This document shows positions 13,040 to 14,507 of a DNA stretch of 14,507 bases, piece by piece. The first letter of the stretch is position 1, and the number at the start of each line of letters is the position of its first letter. Origin of the DNA: Gammaproteobacteria bacterium (GTDB taxonomy: Bacteria > Pseudomonadota > Gammaproteobacteria > DSM-16500); the NCBI GenBank assembly GCA_009885665.1, contig VFKI01000105.1, positions 1 to 14,507 on the forward strand. Reading direction: 5' to 3'. The translations under genes were made by a program, and so were the position numbers. Below the pieces are notes generated by a model. It worked only from the letters and a program-made list of their open reading frames with translations. It searched no databases and had not been told where the DNA came from.

Positions 13040-14242
13040 ATGTCAATCGAAATCCTGCGCCGTGGCACGGCAGAAATTTTACTCGAATCAGAATTGGTGA
13101 CGCGTTTAGCGCGTGGCGAGCCGTTGCGTGTTAAGGCGGGCTTTGATCCTACCGCGCCGGATTTACATTTAGGTCATACATTATTGCTGAATAAAATGCG
13201 CCAATTTCAAGATTTAGGACATGAAGTCATTTTTTTGATCGGTGATTTCACTGGCATGATTGGCGATCCGTCGGGTAAGAATGAAACGCGTCCACCCTTG
13301 ACGCGTGAGGCGGTCGCTGCTAACGCTTTAACATATCGTAAGCAAGTGTTTCGTGTTTTAGATGAAAATAAAACGCGTATTATGTTTAATTCTGAATGGA
13401 TGGATCAGCAGTCGGCAGTCGATTTAATTCGCTTGGCGTCGACGCATACGGTTGCGCGGATGTTAGAGCGCGATGATTTTCATAAGCGGTATACCGGCAA
13501 TCAACCAATTGCCATTCATGAGTTCTTATATCCCTTGGTGCAAGGCTATGACTCTGTCGCGATGAAAGCGGATATTGAGTTGGGGGGCACCGATCAAAAA
13601 TTTAATTTATTGATGGGGCGCGAATTACAAAAACATTTTGGTCAAACGCCGCAAGTGGTGATGACTTTGCCATTATTAGTCGGACTCGATGGCGTGAAAA
13701 AAATGTCGAAATCGCTCGGCAATTATATTGGGATAGCGGAAAGTGCGGATGAAATGTTTGGTAAACTGATGTCTATCTCCGATGAGACGATGTGGACGTA
13801 TTTTGAATTGTTGAGTTTTAAGCCCTTGGCGGAAATCGAAAAATTACGTACAGCCGTGGCAGAGGGAATGAACCCGCGGGATGTGAAGTTTCAGTTGGGA
13901 CAAGAAATTGTTGCCCGTTTTCATGGCGTGACGGCGGGGGTGCAAGCGCAAGAAAATTTCATTGCGCGGTTTAGTCAGGGCGTGATTCCGACGGATTGTC
14001 CAGAGGTAGTTGTCACGGTTAGTGCTGAAGGCTTACGTTTGGCGAATGTGATTCACTCGGCGGGATTGGCAGAGAGTACGTCAAAAGCATTGCAATTATT
14101 GCGTCAGGGCGCGGTGCGCATCAATGGCGAGCGCGTGGCCGAAGGCGTGGTGTGCCACGCGGGCGAAGCATTCTTGTTGCAAGTGGGTAAGCGGCGTGTG
14201 GCTAAAGTGAAGGCCTGTCTTATGAAGAAACTTACGATGTAG
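13040..14242 (+). CDS. tyrS: Tyrosyl-tRNA synthetase (KMSKS-type)
   Basis: Class I aminoacyl-tRNA synthetase that charges tRNA-Tyr. The 400 residues show the HIGH signature as HLGH (43-46), then GMIGDPSGK, LVQGYDS and LGGTDQKFN (181-189) for tyrosine and ATP binding, the KMSKS loop exactly as KMSKS (221-225), and a C-terminal S4 RNA-binding domain (about 330-395). The intact KMSKS and overall pattern fit the TyrS2/TyrZ branch rather than E. coli TyrS, which has KFGKT. The start is ATG 13040 with GGA nine bases upstream. The frame is open back to 12890, but that part is antisense to tRNA-Leu. No convincing promoter of its own is seen in the 62 bases after the tRNA. An rRNA operon follows, as downstream of tyrZ in Pseudomonas. 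Confidence 0.95.
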   Translation: MSIEILRRGTAEILLESELVTRLARGEPLRVKAGFDPTAPDLHLGHTLLLNKMRQFQDLGHEVIFLIGDFTGMIGDPSGKNETRPPLTREAVAANALTYRKQVFRVLDENKTRIMFNSEWMDQQSAVDLIRLASTHTVARMLERDDFHKRYTGNQPIAIHEFLYPLVQGYDSVAMKADIELGGTDQKFNLLMGRELQKHFGQTPQVVMTLPLLVGLDGVKKMSKSLGNYIGIAESADEMFGKLMSISDETMWTYFELLSFKPLAEIEKLRTAVAEGMNPRDVKFQLGQEIVARFHGVTAGVQAQENFIARFSQGVIPTDCPEVVVTVSAEGLRLANVIHSAGLAESTSKALQLLRQGAVRINGERVAEGVVCHAGEAFLLQVGKRRVAKVKACLMKKLTM

Positions 14243-14284
14243 TGGTTATATTTTGCTTACATGTACTCGAAATTTTTAGTAAAT

Positions 14285-14303
14285 GAAAGTTTTTTGAAAA
14301 AAG
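14285..14303 (+). promoter_or_regulatory. UP-element-like A/T tract of the rrn promoter
   Basis: GAAAGTTTTTTGAAAAAAG lies about 13-32 bases upstream of the -35 hexamer, where rRNA promoters of enterobacteria bind the RNA polymerase alpha subunit C-terminal domain. The phased T6/A6 runs also suggest intrinsic bending. Confidence 0.5.
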
Positions 14304-14316
14304 TGGTAGAAACGTG

Positions 14317-14344
14317 TTGACATAAAAACTGAAGTGAGTAGAAT
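14317..14344 (+). promoter_or_regulatory. rRNA operon promoter
   Basis: TTGACA (14317-14322), a 16-base spacer and TAGAAT (14339-14344) are followed by the GC-rich discriminator GCGCGTC, with a start point expected near 14351. The consensus -35, short spacer and GC discriminator are the hallmarks of growth-rate and ppGpp-regulated rrn promoters. Only one such promoter is visible here. Confidence 0.82.
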
Positions 14345-14350
14345 GCGCGT

Positions 14351-14507
14351 CTCTGGTGCGAATGAGTCGGTACGGCACTGGGGCAAAAGCTCTTTAACAA
14401 ACTGAACATGCAATGAATGTGGGCATCTGATTAAGGTGTCTGTGGTACTAAAATTAGTATACAGATGTAAACTTAATTGGAAGTCACTTTTCTTTGAGTA
14501 ACTTAAA
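14351..14507 (+). other. Leader of an rRNA operon, ending at the 16S 5' end
   Basis: This stretch corresponds to the pre-16S leader. After boxA come a GTGGGCAT segment, resembling GTGTGGGCACT of the E. coli leader, and a terminal CTTTGAG...AACTTAAA that parallels the E. coli sequence immediately before 16S. The last three bases (AAA) may already be the mature 16S 5' end, so rrs should begin at or one base beyond the edge. A hairpin (CTGT..TACTAA / TTAGTA.ACAG) occupies 14440-14464. A possible boxB-like stem uses GTGC (14356-14359) and GCAC (14375-14378). Confidence 0.8.
14389..14400 (+). promoter_or_regulatory. boxA antitermination element
   Basis: GCTCTTTAACAA is identical to the core of the E. 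coli rrn boxA, the NusB/NusE (S10) binding site that assembles the rRNA antitermination complex. Its place about 40 bases after the predicted start, ahead of 16S, is the expected one. Confidence 0.88.

Overview
The window is a housekeeping stretch of a gammaproteobacterial chromosome. The evidence is the hfq-hflK-hflC-purA order, a divergent prmA/miaA pair, an E. coli-like Hfq core, a KMSKS-type tyrS directly upstream of an rRNA operon, and E. coli-like rrn leader elements (boxA and the sequence just before 16S). One gene (7390-8154) has a C-terminal half that reads like IcmQ of the Dot/Icm type IVB secretion system. That points, without proving it, to the Legionellales (Legionella/Coxiella relatives). 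There is no transposase, prophage module, CRISPR array or plasmid gene; coding density is high and no gene-free stretch exceeds 300 bases.

Layout: (1) 145-1035, prmA, leftward. (2) 1106-3418, a probable rightward operon: miaA, a small membrane protein with a strikingly cysteine-rich tail, a DUF3592-like membrane protein, and ridA. (3) 6412-3429, a leftward gpmI-ctpA pair. (4) 6597-8154, mlaA and the IcmQ-like gene, rightward; the mlaA and gpmI promoters appear to overlap. (5) 9019-8174, a leftward unknown gene with a CxxC/CxxC zinc-ribbon-like start and a low-complexity body. (6) 9212-12886, hfq, hflK, hflC and purA, rightward and tightly packed. (7) 12977-12891, tRNA-Leu(CAG), leftward, with its own strong promoter. 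(8) 13040-14242, tyrS. (9) 14243-14507, the promoter, UP-like tract, boxA and leader of an rRNA operon; the window stops essentially at the first base of 16S rRNA.

Functional themes: RNA modification and riboregulation (miaA, hfq), protein quality control (hflK/hflC, ctpA), translation (prmA, tRNA-Leu, tyrS, rrn leader), central and purine metabolism (gpmI, purA, ridA) and envelope lipid asymmetry (mlaA). Compared with the classic miaA-hfq-hflX-hflK-hflC-purA cluster, miaA is separated from hfq by about 7 kb and hflX is absent. The least conventional content is the IcmQ-like protein, the Cys-rich tail protein and the zinc-ribbon protein. Family assignments come from reading motifs and from memory of homologues; no database search was run.
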